From Sphingosinicella terrae (lineage in GTDB: Bacteria; Pseudomonadota; Alphaproteobacteria; Sphingomonadales; Sphingomonadaceae): a stretch of 64,000 nucleotides of DNA. Under the pieces are notes generated by a model. The model ran no database searches. It was not told where the DNA came from and worked only from the letters and a program-made list of their open reading frames with translations. Where the stretch lies: assembly GCF_003347635.1 (NCBI RefSeq), contig NZ_QDFY01000001.1:434001-498000 (forward strand), given 5' to 3'. Made by a program: the position numbers and the translations under genes. Shown here in pieces: positions 1 through 8,006 of the stretch (position 1 is the stretch's first letter; the number at the start of each line of letters is the position of its first letter).

Positions 1-579
1 AAGGAGATAAGGCGGCTTCGAAGCCGGCTTGGCGAGCTCGGGCCGGTGCGTGCGCGCACGCTTGGCGACGGCGACGATCTCGAAAGCTGGTGCGACGCCT
101 TCCTCGCGCTCGAGCAGGCCGGGTGGAAAGGGGAGGCGGGCAGCGCGCTTGCTTGCGACCCGCGCAAGGAGGCCTTCTTTCGCGCCGCCGTCGCGGGTGC
201 GCGCACCCGGGGGCGCCTCCATTTCCTGCGTCTCGACCTGGGCGAACACCCGATCGCGATGCTCGTCAATTTCCTCGCGCCGCCCGGCAGCTTCTCCTTC
301 AAGACGGCCTTCGACGAGGATTATGCCCGCTTCTCGCCGGGAGTCCTCGTCCAGCTCGAGAATCTCGCCGTGCTCGATCGCGCCGACATCGGCTGGATGG
401 ACAGCTGCGCCGCCGAGAATCACCCGATGATCGACAGCCTCTGGTCCGGTCGTCGCGGCATCGTCCGCGTCACGGTTCGGCTGAGCGGCCCACGGCGCGG
501 CCTCGTCCACTTCATCTGCCGCAGCCTCGAGATCGCGTCGCGCGCCGCACGGCGGCTCGCCGGAAAGGAACAGGCATGA
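1..579 (+). CDS. GNAT/CelD-like acetyltransferase, C-terminal part (cut by left edge)
   Basis: The reading frame is open from base 1 and stops at 577-579, so the 5' end lies outside the window. What is left (about 190 residues) looks like the second half of a BioF2/CelD-type GNAT acyltransferase: a stretch around GEHPIAMLVNF followed by a strand-helix pattern and YARFSPGVLVQLENL, the usual sPG-containing core of that fold. Such proteins occur in exopolysaccharide and cellulose loci and are thought to acylate sugars or peptides. It overlaps the next gene by four bases (ATGA), so the two are co-translated. The exact substrate cannot be inferred. A GTG at 46 is in frame but is probably internal. 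Confidence 0.75.
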   Translation, partial: KEIRRLRSRLGELGPVRARTLGDGDDLESWCDAFLALEQAGWKGEAGSALACDPRKEAFFRAAVAGARTRGRLHFLRLDLGEHPIAMLVNFLAPPGSFSFKTAFDEDYARFSPGVLVQLENLAVLDRADIGWMDSCAAENHPMIDSLWSGRRGIVRVTVRLSGPRRGLVHFICRSLEIASRAARRLAGKEQA

Positions 580-1439
580 CCAAGCAAGCCTTTGCGGGCG
601 CCGCGCGCGAGACGCTTTCGGGCGCCTATCCCGAGCGGCCGATCCTGCTCGACCACGGACTGGTCGGTCACCCGCTGCTCGAGCTCGACGCGCTGGTCGA
701 GCTGGCGCGGCGGATCCGCCCGGTCGACGCCGAATATAATCGCGGCGACCTGCCGGTCGGGCTGGACCCCGCCCAGACTCCGGCCAACGGCCTCTCGGCC
801 GAGGAGACGCTTCGCTCGATCGAGCAATGCGGCTCGTGGATGGTGCTCAAGTTCGTCGAGCAGGACCCGGTCTATCGCGCGTTGCTTCATGAGATTCTGG
901 CCGAGCTCGAGGACACGGTCCGTCCGACCACCGGCGCGATGCTGAAGCGGGAAGGCTTCATCTTCGTCTCCTCGCCGGGAGCGGTGACGCCGTTCCATTT
1001 CGACCCCGAGCACAACATCCTGCTCCAGATACGCGGCCGCAAGACGATGACCGTCTTTCCCGCCGACGACGAGTCCCTTGTGTCCGCCGAGGCGCACGAG
1101 GCCTTTCACGACGGCGGCCACCGCAACCTCGGCTGGCGGGACGATTTTGCGGGCTGCGGCACGCCGTTCGAGCTCGATCCCGGCCGCGCCCTCTACGTTC
1201 CGGTCAAGGCGCCGCACTGGGTCCAGAACGGCCCGGAGGTGTCGATCTCCTTGTCGATCACGTGGCGGTCCGAGTGGAGCTATCGCGAGGAATATGCGCG
1301 GCGAATGAACGCTCTGCTCCGCCGCACCGGACTTCGTCCCGCCTCGCCCGGACGCTTCCCGAGCCAGAACCATCTCAAGTCCCTCGGCTACCGCGCCATC
1401 GAGAAGGCGAAGCGGGTGACGGGCCTGGACGGACGGTGA
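576..1439 (+). CDS. cupin-like (JmjC-type) domain protein
   Basis: A 287-residue cytoplasmic protein of the cupin-like/Fe(II)-2-oxoglutarate dioxygenase superfamily. The metal-binding HxD is seen at His141 and Asp143 (TPFHFDPEHN), with the distal His at residue 214 (APHW) on a later strand and a basic IRGRK segment between them. The ATG overlaps the stop of the acetyltransferase gene (ATGA) and the TGA overlaps the GTG of the deacetylase gene, so the three genes form one translationally coupled unit. Family members hydroxylate protein or small-molecule substrates; here the neighbours suggest a role in making or modifying a surface polysaccharide or its peptide part, which is inference only. 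Confidence 0.8.
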   Translation: MTKQAFAGAARETLSGAYPERPILLDHGLVGHPLLELDALVELARRIRPVDAEYNRGDLPVGLDPAQTPANGLSAEETLRSIEQCGSWMVLKFVEQDPVYRALLHEILAELEDTVRPTTGAMLKREGFIFVSSPGAVTPFHFDPEHNILLQIRGRKTMTVFPADDESLVSAEAHEAFHDGGHRNLGWRDDFAGCGTPFELDPGRALYVPVKAPHWVQNGPEVSISLSITWRSEWSYREEYARRMNALLRRTGLRPASPGRFPSQNHLKSLGYRAIEKAKRVTGLDGR

Positions 1440-2404
1440 CACCGCGCCTCGCCATCGTCGTCGATACCGAGGAGGAGTTCGACTGGGACAAGCCGTTCAG
1501 CCGCACGGCCACGGCGACCCGGTCGATCCCCGCCCAGGCGCATGCGCACCGTCTCTACGACCGGTTCGACATCGTCCCCACCTATGTCGTCGACTATCCG
1601 GTGGCCACCAATCCGGCGGCCGCCGACTTCCTCGGCGCGCTGGTCGCCGACGGGCGGGCGGAGATCGGCGCCCACCTCCACCCATGGGTGACTCCGCCGC
1701 ACGAGGAAGAGGTGACTCGCCGCAACTCCTATCACTGCAATCTTCCGCCGGCCTTGGAGCGGGCGAAGATCGAGACGATCACGGCCGCGATCCGGGACGC
1801 GTTCGGCACCGCGCCCATTGTGTTCAAGGCCGGGCGCTACGGCTTCGGGCCGAGCACGCTCGAGGCGATCGCCGCGCTCGGCTATCAGGTCGATTGCAGC
1901 GGACTGCCGCATACCGATCTGCGCGGCGACGGCGGCCCCGACTTTCGCGGCACGCCCGACGAACCTTATTGGCTCGATCGGCCGGGCGGCATTCTCGAGG
2001 TGCCGCTGACGATCGGCTTCTTCGGCGCGGCGGCGGGATTTGGCCCGCGCCTCGAATGGCTGTTCGATTCGCCTCGGGCAGCGCGCCTGCACTTGCCCGG
2101 CCTGCTCGCCCGCAGCCGGCTCATCGCCCGCTCGCGGCTGACCCCGGAAGGGGTCTCTGCCCGCGAGCAATGCCGGCTCATCGAGTCGATGGTCCGCCGC
2201 GGCCACCGCACCTTCACCCTGGCCTATCACAGCCCGAGCCTCGAGCCGGGTCATACGCCCTATGTCCGAAGCGAGGCGCAGCTCCAGGCCTTCCTGGACG
2301 CGATCGAGCAGGTGCTCCACTTCTTCCGCGACCGCATCGGCGGCACCTTCACCACCCTGACCCGGATCCGTGGCGAGATGATGGAAGCCCGCCGGGCGGC
2401 GTGA
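1436..2404 (+). CDS. polysaccharide deacetylase family protein
   Basis: A 322-residue cytoplasmic NodB/WalW-like deacetylase. The N-terminal strand ends in VVDTEEEFDW (catalytic/metal aspartates), the metal histidines sit in EIGAHLHPW, and a conserved KAGRYGF segment follows. These enzymes remove N-acetyl groups from polysaccharides or peptidoglycan fragments. I chose the GTG at 1436 because it overlaps the upstream TGA (GTGA), and the deacetylase fold begins right there with MTPRLAIVVD; an in-frame extension further upstream would run inside the cupin gene. It is the last gene of a three-gene unit. Confidence 0.85.
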   Translation: MTPRLAIVVDTEEEFDWDKPFSRTATATRSIPAQAHAHRLYDRFDIVPTYVVDYPVATNPAAADFLGALVADGRAEIGAHLHPWVTPPHEEEVTRRNSYHCNLPPALERAKIETITAAIRDAFGTAPIVFKAGRYGFGPSTLEAIAALGYQVDCSGLPHTDLRGDGGPDFRGTPDEPYWLDRPGGILEVPLTIGFFGAAAGFGPRLEWLFDSPRAARLHLPGLLARSRLIARSRLTPEGVSAREQCRLIESMVRRGHRTFTLAYHSPSLEPGHTPYVRSEAQLQAFLDAIEQVLHFFRDRIGGTFTTLTRIRGEMMEARRAA

Positions 2405-2472
2405 GCCAGAACGATTTCTAGTCGGATGGGATCACCCGACGATTCGGAAATCGCGACATGTCAAGCCCCTGG

Positions 2473-2487
2473 ACCGGATGATCCGGT
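2473..2487. terminator. possible hairpin between convergent genes
   Basis: ACCGGAT-G-ATCCGGT is a short perfect inverted repeat in the 101-base gap between the convergent deacetylase and M28 peptidase genes. There is no T-run, so a role as terminator is only suggested by position. Confidence 0.2.
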
Positions 2488-2505
2488 GCCATCAGAGCAT
2501 CCGGC

Positions 2506-4158
2506 CTAGCGTGCCCGGGCGCCGCCCTCGCCGGCTCCGGGCCGCTGCGCCAGCCGCTGTCCGCGGGCGACGGCGCCGCCGAAGAAGCTGTCGGCATACC
2601 AGAGCGGCGCCTCCTCAGAATCGGCGATCTCGCGGGCGATGAGATAGTTCAACTGGGCGAAACGGGCCCCGGCCTGCCAGTCGAAGGGCAAGGCGAGGTC
2701 GTCCTTCGGACTATGATATTCCTCCGCGAGGAAATGGGTGAAGCGCGCCTGCCCCTCGCCGCCGAAGCCGGTCATCAGGAAGACCGACGGCACCCCGACC
2801 CGGACGAACTCGTAATGGTCCGAACGCGTGAACAGTCCCTGCTCCGGCAGCGGATCGGGGGACAGCCGCACGTTCATCCGCGCCGCGGCACGCTCGACGA
2901 CCGGACCCAGCGTACTGTGCTCGGCGCCGAACGCGATCACGTCCTCGAAATCGTAGGTCAGGATCGGCATGTCGAGATTGACGACCGAGACCACGCGCCC
3001 GTCCGTCACCGGGTGGCGGGCGAGATATTCGGAGCCGAGCAACCCGACCTCCTCGGCGGTCACCGCGGCGAACAGGATCGGGCGGCGCGGCCTGTTGCCG
3101 TCCCGCGTCATCTGGCGGGCGACCTCGATCAGGGTGGCGACGCCAGTAGCATTGTCCATTGCCCCGTTGCGGATCGCATCTTCGCCCTCGTTTCCGCCCG
3201 TGCGTACGCCGAGGCCGTCGAGATGGGCCATCAGCAGCACATATTCGTCGGCCAGGGCCGGGTCGGTGCCGGGCAGGACGGCGACGACGTTCGGGCTGGT
3301 GAAGCGGCCGGCCTCGGCCGGCTCGCGTTCGGCCCGCGCGGTCGTGGCCAGCGCGAAGCCGGCGGGTCGGTCACCTCCGGCCGCCTCTGCGAGCACCGCC
3401 GACAGCGGCCGCCGGGCGCCGGCGAACAGGGCTTCGGCGACCGGGCGGTCGACGGTCGCGCTGAAGCCGAGGCCGTGGACGGAAAAGGGCTGGCCGTCCT
3501 CGCCGACCCAGGTGGTCCCCGGCCGGCCGGAATGAGCGACGAGCCGCTCCCAGGGCAGCCGCTCCGCCTCCGCGTCGCTCCGCACCGTGATCAATCCGGC
3601 GGCGCCGCGCGCCGCGGCCATGCGGGCCTTTTCGGAAGTGAGATGGGCGCCGACGTCGCTGGCGGTGCCCTCGGGATAGCCGCTCAGCACGACGACGATC
3701 TTGCCGCGTACGTCGAGACCGGCATAATCGTCATGGCCCTGCGCCGGCAGGTCGAGGCCGTAGCCGGCGAAGACAAGGGGCGCCTCGATGCGGGTCGCTT
3801 CGGGGCTAGGGCTGGGCCGAACGAGAATCTCGCGGCCCTGGGTGAAGCTGCGGCCGCCGACGGTGAGGCGCGAGCCGGCCCCGCTCTGGTAGCGGACGAA
3901 CCGGACCGGCTGCAGCCAGGAATCGCCTGCGCCCGGGCGCAGGCCGAGCGCTTCGAACTGGGTGGCCACGTAGCGCGCCGCGATGTCGTAGCCGCGAGTC
4001 CCCGATTCGCGGCCCTCGAGCAGGTCGTCGGCGAGGAAGGCGACATGGCCGCGAAAGGCATCGGGAGAAAATTGCGGTGCCGTCGCAGGCCCTTGGGCAT
4101 GAGCCGATAGGGTCAGCGAAGCGGCGGCCATTCCGGCCAGCAACGGCTTGAACTTCAT
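2506..4158 (-). CDS. secreted M28 family metallopeptidase
   Basis: A 550-residue exported zinc aminopeptidase-like protein. Residues 1-22 are a typical signal peptide ending AHA-QG. A protease-associated (PA) domain occupies roughly residues 120-260 and the M28 di-zinc domain the C-terminal half. Zinc ligands can be read in order: His312 in MAHLDG, Asp in GAMDNATGV, the Glu-Glu pair in TAEEVGLLGSEY, Asp in VVNLDMP and the final His in SDHYEF. The family trims amino acids from peptides in the periplasm or outside the cell. It stands alone, convergent with the deacetylase gene. A GGAG lies about nine bases before the ATG. Confidence 0.9.
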   Translation of the reverse strand: MKFKPLLAGMAAASLTLSAHAQGPATAPQFSPDAFRGHVAFLADDLLEGRESGTRGYDIAARYVATQFEALGLRPGAGDSWLQPVRFVRYQSGAGSRLTVGGRSFTQGREILVRPSPSPEATRIEAPLVFAGYGLDLPAQGHDDYAGLDVRGKIVVVLSGYPEGTASDVGAHLTSEKARMAAARGAAGLITVRSDAEAERLPWERLVAHSGRPGTTWVGEDGQPFSVHGLGFSATVDRPVAEALFAGARRPLSAVLAEAAGGDRPAGFALATTARAEREPAEAGRFTSPNVVAVLPGTDPALADEYVLLMAHLDGLGVRTGGNEGEDAIRNGAMDNATGVATLIEVARQMTRDGNRPRRPILFAAVTAEEVGLLGSEYLARHPVTDGRVVSVVNLDMPILTYDFEDVIAFGAEHSTLGPVVERAAARMNVRLSPDPLPEQGLFTRSDHYEFVRVGVPSVFLMTGFGGEGQARFTHFLAEEYHSPKDDLALPFDWQAGARFAQLNYLIAREIADSEEAPLWYADSFFGGAVARGQRLAQRPGAGEGGARAR

Positions 4159-4320
4159 CGATAAAAGCTCCGGGGGCGGTGGATGGTCTCGGCCTAGGGG
4201 AGAACGGCGCGACTGACAACTGCCGGCCCGGAGCTGAACGGCTCAGTCAGCTTGCGTTCAACTCGTCGATGGAAAAGAACGACTCGTCGCTGGGGCAGGG
4301 GCGACAAGGGAGTGAAGACG

Positions 4321-4578
4321 ATGTTGGTTTCGATTTTCGGCAAGACGGGAGAATATCCCCACGATCCGTCGCTGCGCGGCTATCACGTCGTGTATCGCGA
4401 GAATGAGGTGAACCACTGCCCCGGCTGCGGCCGCACCCATTGGTATGTCGGTCGGCTGACCGCCGAGTGCGGCTTCTGCGGGACAGCGCTTCCGCTCGCC
4501 GACGCGGGCACCTGGGGCGTTGGACTCGTCCGTCGCCGTGGGTCGGCGCCGCTCCAGGACTTCGCCGACGCCGCCTGA
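4321..4578 (+). CDS. small stand-alone zinc-ribbon protein
   Basis: An 85-residue protein with a CPGCGRTHWYVG...CGFCG zinc ribbon (two CxxC pairs about 18 residues apart) preceded by a short strand-rich N-terminus (MLVSIFGKTGEY). The ribbon resembles the one that precedes NADH-pyrophosphatase-type Nudix domains, but no catalytic domain follows. The ATG at 4321 is preferred over an in-frame upstream ATG at 4252 because GGGAG lies close before it. Function unknown; protein or nucleic-acid binding is plausible. Confidence 0.65.
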   Translation: MLVSIFGKTGEYPHDPSLRGYHVVYRENEVNHCPGCGRTHWYVGRLTAECGFCGTALPLADAGTWGVGLVRRRGSAPLQDFADAA

Positions 4579-4711
4579 GCGTCGTCCGGCGGGGTAGGGC
4601 GCAACGCCTCGGAACGCCCGATCCGGCGCAACCGGCGCGGCCGCCGGGCGCCTGGCCGGTCGTGCCCCGCTCGGGCGTCGCGCCCGGTCTGTTCCGCCCC
4701 TTCGCGCCACC

Positions 4712-4739
4712 TTGCTCTCAGCCCCATCGCTGCTATAGA
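4712..4739 (+). promoter_or_regulatory. sigma-70-type promoter for tRNA-Leu
   Basis: TTGCTC (4712-4717), a 16-base spacer, then TATAGA (4734-4739), about 20 bases before the mature tRNA 5' end. Confidence 0.5.
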
Positions 4740-4759
4740 CGCCGCCTTGCCGTGGCCCG

Positions 4760-4842
4760 GCGGGCGTGGCGGAACTGGTAGACGCGCTTGGTTTAGGTCC
4801 AAGTGGGCAACCGTGGGGGTTCGAGTCCCTCCGCCCGCACCA
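4760..4842 (+). tRNA. tRNA-Leu (UAG)
   Basis: GCGGGCG at the 5' end pairs with CGCCCGC at 4832-4838; the TTCGAGTCC T-arm and an encoded CCA (4840-4842) are present, and there is a long variable arm. The anticodon stem CTTGG/CCAAG holds the loop TTTAGGT with TAG at 4794-4796. Confidence 0.95.
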
Positions 4843-4900
4843 GCCGCGCCGCCGGATGCGATGCACCTTTTTCCTGTGATTTGAAGGTTCGAACCAACCC

Positions 4901-6478
4901 ATGCAGACTGTCGAGACGTTGAACGAGGGGCTGAAGCGCGCCTTTCGGATCACCATCCCCGCCAAGGACATCGACGCCCGCGTCGACCAGGAGCTGAAGA
5001 CGATCGCGCCGCAGGTGCGGATGCCCGGCTTCCGGCCCGGCAAGGTCCCGGCGAATCTCGTCCGCAAGATGCATGGCGCCGCGCTCGAGCAGCAGGCGCT
5101 GCAGAGCGCCGTCCAGGACGGCGTGCAGAAGCTGATGGCGGACCAGAAGCTTCGCCCGGCGATGCAGCCGAGCGTCGAGCTGGAGGAAGGCGGCCCCGGC
5201 AAGGACGCCGTGATCAAGGTCGAGCTCGAGACCCTTCCCGACGTGCCCGAGGCGAAGATCGAGGGCCTCAAGATCGAGCGGCTCCGCGTCGAGGCCGGCG
5301 AGTCCGCGATCGACGAAGCCGTCGACCGGCTCGCCGCCGGCCAGAAGAGCTATGATTCGGCCCCCGCCGCGAAGAAGGCCGAGCTGGGCGACCGCGTCGT
5401 CATCGATTTCGAGGGCAAGGTCGACGGCGAGCCGTTCGAAGGCGGCAAGGGCGAGGGCATGTCGGTCGAGCTGGGCTCCGGCCGGCTCATCCCGGGTTTC
5501 GAGGACCAGCTGGTCGGCGCCAAGGCCAACGAGCAGAAGGTCCTCGAGGTCACCTTCCCGGAGGATTATCCGGTCGACTATCTCAAGGGCCGCGGCGCTA
5601 CCTTCGAGGTGACGGTGAACGAGGTCCAGGTCGCGCGCGAGGTCAAGGCCGACGATGAGTTCGCCCAGTCGATGGGCCTCGAAGGCATCGACCAGCTGCG
5701 CGAGCTGCTCAAGAACCAGGTCGAGCAGGAGCTGAACGGCCTCACCCGCACCCACATGAAGCGTCAGCTGCTCGACCAGCTCGCCGCCGCCCACGATTTT
5801 CCGGTCCCGGGATCGATGGTCGAGGCGGAGTTCGACCAGATCTGGCAGCAGCTCGAGCATGAGGCGAGCCACGAGGAGGATGCCGAGGCCGCCCGCGCCG
5901 AGATGGAGAAGGAGCGCGAGGATTATCGCAGGATCGCCGAGCGCCGCGTCCGCCTGGGCCTGCTCCTGTCCGACATCGGCCAGAAGAACGGCGTCGAGGT
6001 CAGCCAGCAGGAGATGAACCAGCTGGTCATGCAGGCCGCCCAGCAATATCGGCCCGAGGATCGGCAGAAGTTCGTCGAATATCTGCGCAACGAGCCGATG
6101 GCGGCCGCCCAGCTGCGCGCGCCTTTGTTCGAGGACAAGGTCGTCGACTTCCTGTTCGAGAAAGCGGAGATCAGCGAGCGATCGGTGAGCCGCGACGAGC
6201 TCGAGGCGGCGATCGAGGCCGAGGAAGGCCATGTCCACGGCCCCGGCTGCGGCGACCATGATCACGATCATGGCGCCAAGCCCAAGGCGAAGAAGCCGGC
6301 CGCCAAGAAGGCGAAGGCGGAGGACAAGGCCGAGGCGTCGCCCGCGGAGTCCGAGGCCGAGGCCAAGCCTGCGAAGAAGGCCGCCAAGCCCAAGGCCGCC
6401 AAGGAAGAGGCGCCCGCCGCCGAAGCCGAAGCCGCCCCGGCCAAGAAGCCGGCGAAGAAGGCCGCCAAGAAGAGCTGA
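4901..6478 (+). CDS. tig: trigger factor
   Basis: Ribosome-associated chaperone and peptidyl-prolyl isomerase. The N-terminal ribosome-binding domain carries the MPGFRPGKVP signature near residue 45, the FKBP-type domain follows (GDRVVIDFEGKVDGEPFEGG, about residues 165-250), and then the helical arms. At 525 residues it is much longer than the roughly 430-450 usual for the family: from residue 443 there is a His-rich stretch (GHVHGPGCGDHDHDHG) followed by about 65 residues of Lys/Ala/Glu/Pro repeats, resembling a histone-H1-like tail. The gene lies directly after tRNA-Leu. The frame is intact and the base composition of the tail is the same as its surroundings. Confidence 0.95.
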   Translation: MQTVETLNEGLKRAFRITIPAKDIDARVDQELKTIAPQVRMPGFRPGKVPANLVRKMHGAALEQQALQSAVQDGVQKLMADQKLRPAMQPSVELEEGGPGKDAVIKVELETLPDVPEAKIEGLKIERLRVEAGESAIDEAVDRLAAGQKSYDSAPAAKKAELGDRVVIDFEGKVDGEPFEGGKGEGMSVELGSGRLIPGFEDQLVGAKANEQKVLEVTFPEDYPVDYLKGRGATFEVTVNEVQVAREVKADDEFAQSMGLEGIDQLRELLKNQVEQELNGLTRTHMKRQLLDQLAAAHDFPVPGSMVEAEFDQIWQQLEHEASHEEDAEAARAEMEKEREDYRRIAERRVRLGLLLSDIGQKNGVEVSQQEMNQLVMQAAQQYRPEDRQKFVEYLRNEPMAAAQLRAPLFEDKVVDFLFEKAEISERSVSRDELEAAIEAEEGHVHGPGCGDHDHDHGAKPKAKKPAAKKAKAEDKAEASPAESEAEAKPAKKAAKPKAAKEEAPAAEAEAAPAKKPAKKAAKKS

Positions 6479-6517
6479 GGCTGCTTCGTCGCGGCGCCGT
6501 CGCCTTCACTGCCTAAG

Positions 6518-6617
6518 CCCTCCCCTTGATGGGGAGGGTTGGGTGGGGTGGAGACCCCACGCGCTCAGTGCCGGCGGAAACTCCACCCCCACCAACATCC
6601 CCCATCAAGGGGGAGGC
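6518..6617. repeat. intergenic palindromic repeat element
   Basis: Two arms of about 36 bases form an inverted repeat. The left arm (6518-6553) starts CCCTCCCCTTGATGGGGAG and runs into GGTTGGGTGGGGTGGAG; the right arm (6581-6617) is its near-perfect complement. Each arm also contains its own small hairpin (CCCTCCCC-TTGAT-GGGGAGGG). It has the look of a dispersed REP-like element and could also end tig transcription. Confidence 0.7.
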
Positions 6618-6702
6618 TTCTACCGTGAGGGGAGGCGTCTCATGCCGCGACATCCCGCTCGTCTTAAAGACAAGCTCACCTTTCCCGGCTAGAGCGGCCG
6701 CC

Positions 6703-7683
6703 ATGTCGGTTCCGAACCCCCAGGCCCAGTTCAACCCGGCGAGCCGCGCCGGGCTGCCGCGCATCGCCGTGCTGCTGCCCTGCTACAATGAGGAGGCGGC
6801 GATCGCGCAGACGATCGCGGGTTTCCGCGCGGCGCTTCCGGACGCGCTCATCTACGTCTACGACAATAACAGCGCCGATCGCACCCGCGACGTCGCCGCC
6901 GAAGCGGGCGCGATCGTCCGCTCGGAGCGCATGCAGGGCAAGGGCCATGTCGTGAGGCGGATGTTCGCCGACATCGAGGCCGATATCTACGTCATGGCCG
7001 ACGGCGACGCGACCTACGACGCCTCCGCCGCGCCGACCCTGATCCGCAAGCTGATCGACGAGCAGCTCGACATGGTCGTGGGCGCCCGCCAGTCCGAGGT
7101 CGAGGAGGCCTATCGCCGCGGCCACCGGATCGGCAACAGGCTGTTCAACGCCTTGCTCGCCAGCCTGTTCGGCCGCAGCTTCAGCGACATCTTCTCCGGC
7201 TACCGGGTCTTCTCGCGCCGCTTCGCCAAGTCTTTCCCGGCACTCGCGCGCGGCTTCGAGACCGAGACCGAGATCAGCGTCCATGCGCTCGAGCTCGCCA
7301 TGCCGGTGGGGGAGGTGGTCACCGTCTACGGCGCCCGTCCCGAGGGATCGCATTCGAAGCTGTCCACCTATCGCGACGGCTGGCGGATCATGAAGACGAT
7401 CCTCAACCTGTTTCGCATCGAGCGGCCGGTCATCTTCTACGGCAGCTTCAGCCTGTTCCTGCTGGCGCTGGCGGTGGTCCTCTCCGTTCCGCTCATCCTC
7501 ACCTATATCGAGACCGGCCTGGTGCCGCGCTTTCCGACCGCGATCCTTGTCACCGGCCTCACCTTGCTCGCCGCCTTGAGCTTCTTCGCCGGCCTCATCC
7601 TCGACACCGTCACCCGCGGCCGGCGCGAGATTCGCCGCCTCCATTATCTCGGCCTGCCGGCCCCAGGCGCCGATCGGCGCTGA
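6703..7683 (+). CDS. membrane-anchored family 2 glycosyltransferase
   Basis: A 326-residue GT-A glycosyltransferase of the dolichol-phosphate mannosyltransferase/GtrB type. IAVLLPCYNEEAAI opens the nucleotide-sugar domain, with DNNSADRT and the metal-binding ADGDATYD further on, and a FSGYRVFSRRF acceptor segment in the middle. Two hydrophobic segments near the C-terminus (about residues 245-305) anchor it in the inner membrane, with a basic RGRREIRRLHY tail. ATG 6703 is chosen because the family begins there; the frame is open further upstream only through the repeat element. The acceptor lipid and sugar are not predictable. Confidence 0.85.
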   Translation: MSVPNPQAQFNPASRAGLPRIAVLLPCYNEEAAIAQTIAGFRAALPDALIYVYDNNSADRTRDVAAEAGAIVRSERMQGKGHVVRRMFADIEADIYVMADGDATYDASAAPTLIRKLIDEQLDMVVGARQSEVEEAYRRGHRIGNRLFNALLASLFGRSFSDIFSGYRVFSRRFAKSFPALARGFETETEISVHALELAMPVGEVVTVYGARPEGSHSKLSTYRDGWRIMKTILNLFRIERPVIFYGSFSLFLLALAVVLSVPLILTYIETGLVPRFPTAILVTGLTLLAALSFFAGLILDTVTRGRREIRRLHYLGLPAPGADRR

Positions 7684-8006
7684 AGTCGGGCAGGGGCCGC
7701 GTCGTCGGGCCGGCCGCGTCCGCAGGCTACGGGATGCAAGAAGAGCCTGCGCCGCTATTGCCCGTTCGGGATATGCGGCGAATGCTGTAGCAGTTCAGTA
7801 GCAGTACCGCCCCGGTCGCGACTTTGGTCTGTTGGTAGGACATCGCTTGTCCCCACCGGCTGGACAATTGTATCCTTTCGGCAACGTCTCTATTATTTCT
7901 TTCCTGCCCCCGCGCTCGACTCGGCCGCTTCCTGTATCATCCGCTGCGGCCGACTTGCGGACGGCCGCGGCGCGGTCCGCCATCGGCCCTTCGAAGGGGA
8001 AGGGAC
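7684..8006. other. intergenic leader of the TonB receptor gene
   Basis: No gene is visible in these 323 bases. The right half is clearly more AT-rich than the surroundings and holds the promoter candidate at 7868-7896. The rest has no repeat or RNA motif that I recognise. Confidence 0.4.
7868..7896 (+). promoter_or_regulatory. promoter candidate for the TonB-dependent receptor
   Basis: TTGTAT (7868-7873), 17-base spacer, TATTAT (7891-7896). This predicts a leader of about 100 bases before the ATG at 8007. A second, weaker option is TTGTCC (7847) with TATCCT (7871). Confidence 0.45.

Noticed and set aside
2713-4110. 465-codon open frame on the plus strand
   Set aside because: Antisense to the M28 peptidase, which has signal peptide and all metal ligands.
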